Shown here one piece after another: positions 63,493-64,000 of a stretch of DNA of 64,000 nucleotides. The first letter of the stretch is position 1; each line of letters starts with the position of its first letter. A program made the position numbers and the translations under genes. The stretch spans positions 3,658,001-3,722,000 of the forward strand of contig NZ_JBBOZQ010000001.1 in the NCBI RefSeq assembly GCF_038008685.1. The letters run 5' to 3'. The notes beneath the pieces were generated by a model that ran no database searches, was not told the DNA's origin, and saw only the letters and a list, made by a program, of their open reading frames with translations. This DNA comes from Lysinibacillus sp. FSL W8-0992 (GTDB lineage: Bacteria; Bacillota; Bacilli; Bacillales_A; Planococcaceae).

Positions 63493-64000
63493 CTACGTGT
63501 CCTCCCCGTTTTTGAAGCCAATCTAATAGGAACATAAAAACAACGGTCATAGCGACTGTAATAACCGCAACAGCCATTCCTAGCCCAACATTGCCTTGTT
63601 CAAATTGGCTGTAGATAAACGTTGCTCCTGTCTCAACTGACGGTGGCAAAATAAGGAGACCTGCGACTAGCTCACGCATTGAAATAATAAATGTCATCAT
63701 CATGCCAGCAAGTATTCCCTGCATTAACAGTGGGATGAAAATATATCGATACATGTCCCAACTATTTCGTCCAAAAATAGCAGCTGATTGGAAAATAGAT
63801 TGATCTAACTGTGAAAATGTAGATTTTGTATATTGCACAGAGTATGGTAGGAAAAGCACACAATACGTCACAACTACCATTGTCTTTGTATTGTAAATCG
63901 TCGCTGGTAGCCAAGGTGCATTCCAAAACATAATTAAACCGACGACAAAAACAATTCCAGGAATAATATTTGGCATTAAGCTAAAGAAATCTAACATTTG
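63485..64000 (-). CDS. ABC transporter permease, C-terminal part (cut by window end)
   Basis: At least 170 aa; the start lies beyond base 64000. Four to five membrane helices. QSAAIFGRNSWDMYRYIFIP is the EAA cytoplasmic loop of importers of the iron(III)/thiamine/2-aminoethylphosphonate group, followed by the terminal helices to VTVAMTVVFMFLLDWLQKRG. Substrate unknown; coupling to MBL and CYTH-like genes hints at a phosphorus compound. Confidence 0.82.
   Translation of the reverse strand, partial: QMLDFFSLMPNIIPGIVFVVGLIMFWNAPWLPATIYNTKTMVVVTYCVLFLPYSVQYTKSTFSQLDQSIFQSAAIFGRNSWDMYRYIFIPLLMQGILAGMMMTFIISMRELVAGLLILPPSVETGATFIYSQFEQGNVGLGMAVAVITVAMTVVFMFLLDWLQKRGGHVGA

Overview
The window looks like a chromosome segment of a low-GC Bacillota, most likely Lysinibacillus or a close relative such as Solibacillus. 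Pointers are a FapR-type box in front of fabI, a sigma-W-type promoter in front of an nfeD-floT operon, a DinR/LexA box with the Bacillus consensus, strong Shine-Dalgarno sites, frequent GTG/TTG starts, and GC-rich intergenic repeats of the kind seen across Bacillaceae and Planococcaceae. The genus is an inference; there is no rRNA or tRNA here to anchor it.

Left host flank (1-10.9 kb): end of a ferredoxin gene; fabI with promoter and FapR operator; two copies of a GC-rich repeat; a leftward tetR / FtsX-type permease / ATPase operon; an MFS exporter; a soluble chemoreceptor-like protein; a GNAT acetyltransferase; and a leftward nfeD-floT operon.

Central accessory locus (about 11.0-46.8 kb): a nearly complete siphovirus-type tail plus lysis cassette with no terminase, portal, protease, capsid, replication gene or catalytically plausible integrase. 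A leftward four-gene operon carries a perfect LexA box (CGAACAGATGTTCG) between its -35 and -10 and ends in a membrane-anchored 3D-domain protein. A second leftward operon encodes a DGQHR/DndB-like protein and a tyrosine-recombinase-fold protein without catalytic residues, resembling the SP-beta master repressor MrpR/YopR. Rightwards come an HTH plus zinc-ribbon regulator, then tail genes: tube protein with Ig-like domain, chaperone-like protein, 2119-aa tape measure with an M23 peptidase, Dit-like, Tal-like, PAAR-like, baseplate proteins, a series of discoidin/LamG/DNRLRE adhesins, then XhlA-like protein, holin and amidase. My reading is an SOS-inducible, headless F-type tailocin derived from an SP-beta-like tail, or a prophage that has lost everything but its tail. 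This is the main candidate for an undescribed system.

Right host flank (46.9-64 kb): small membrane protein, coiled-coil protein, GNAT and ABC-F genes; the ABC-F gene is preceded by a 46-codon leader ORF and an intrinsic terminator, which suggests drug-responsive attenuation. Then a chemoreceptor, an AbrB-type membrane protein, a LytTR / DUF3021 / ABC-2 transporter operon, a DUF2087 regulator with a GIY-YIG-like protein, an MmcQ/YjbR protein whose C-terminus is encoded by a repeat, a YitT-type membrane protein, an M48 peptidase possibly started at AUA, and an operon of ABC permease (cut by the window end), MBL-fold hydrolase and exported CYTH-like protein.
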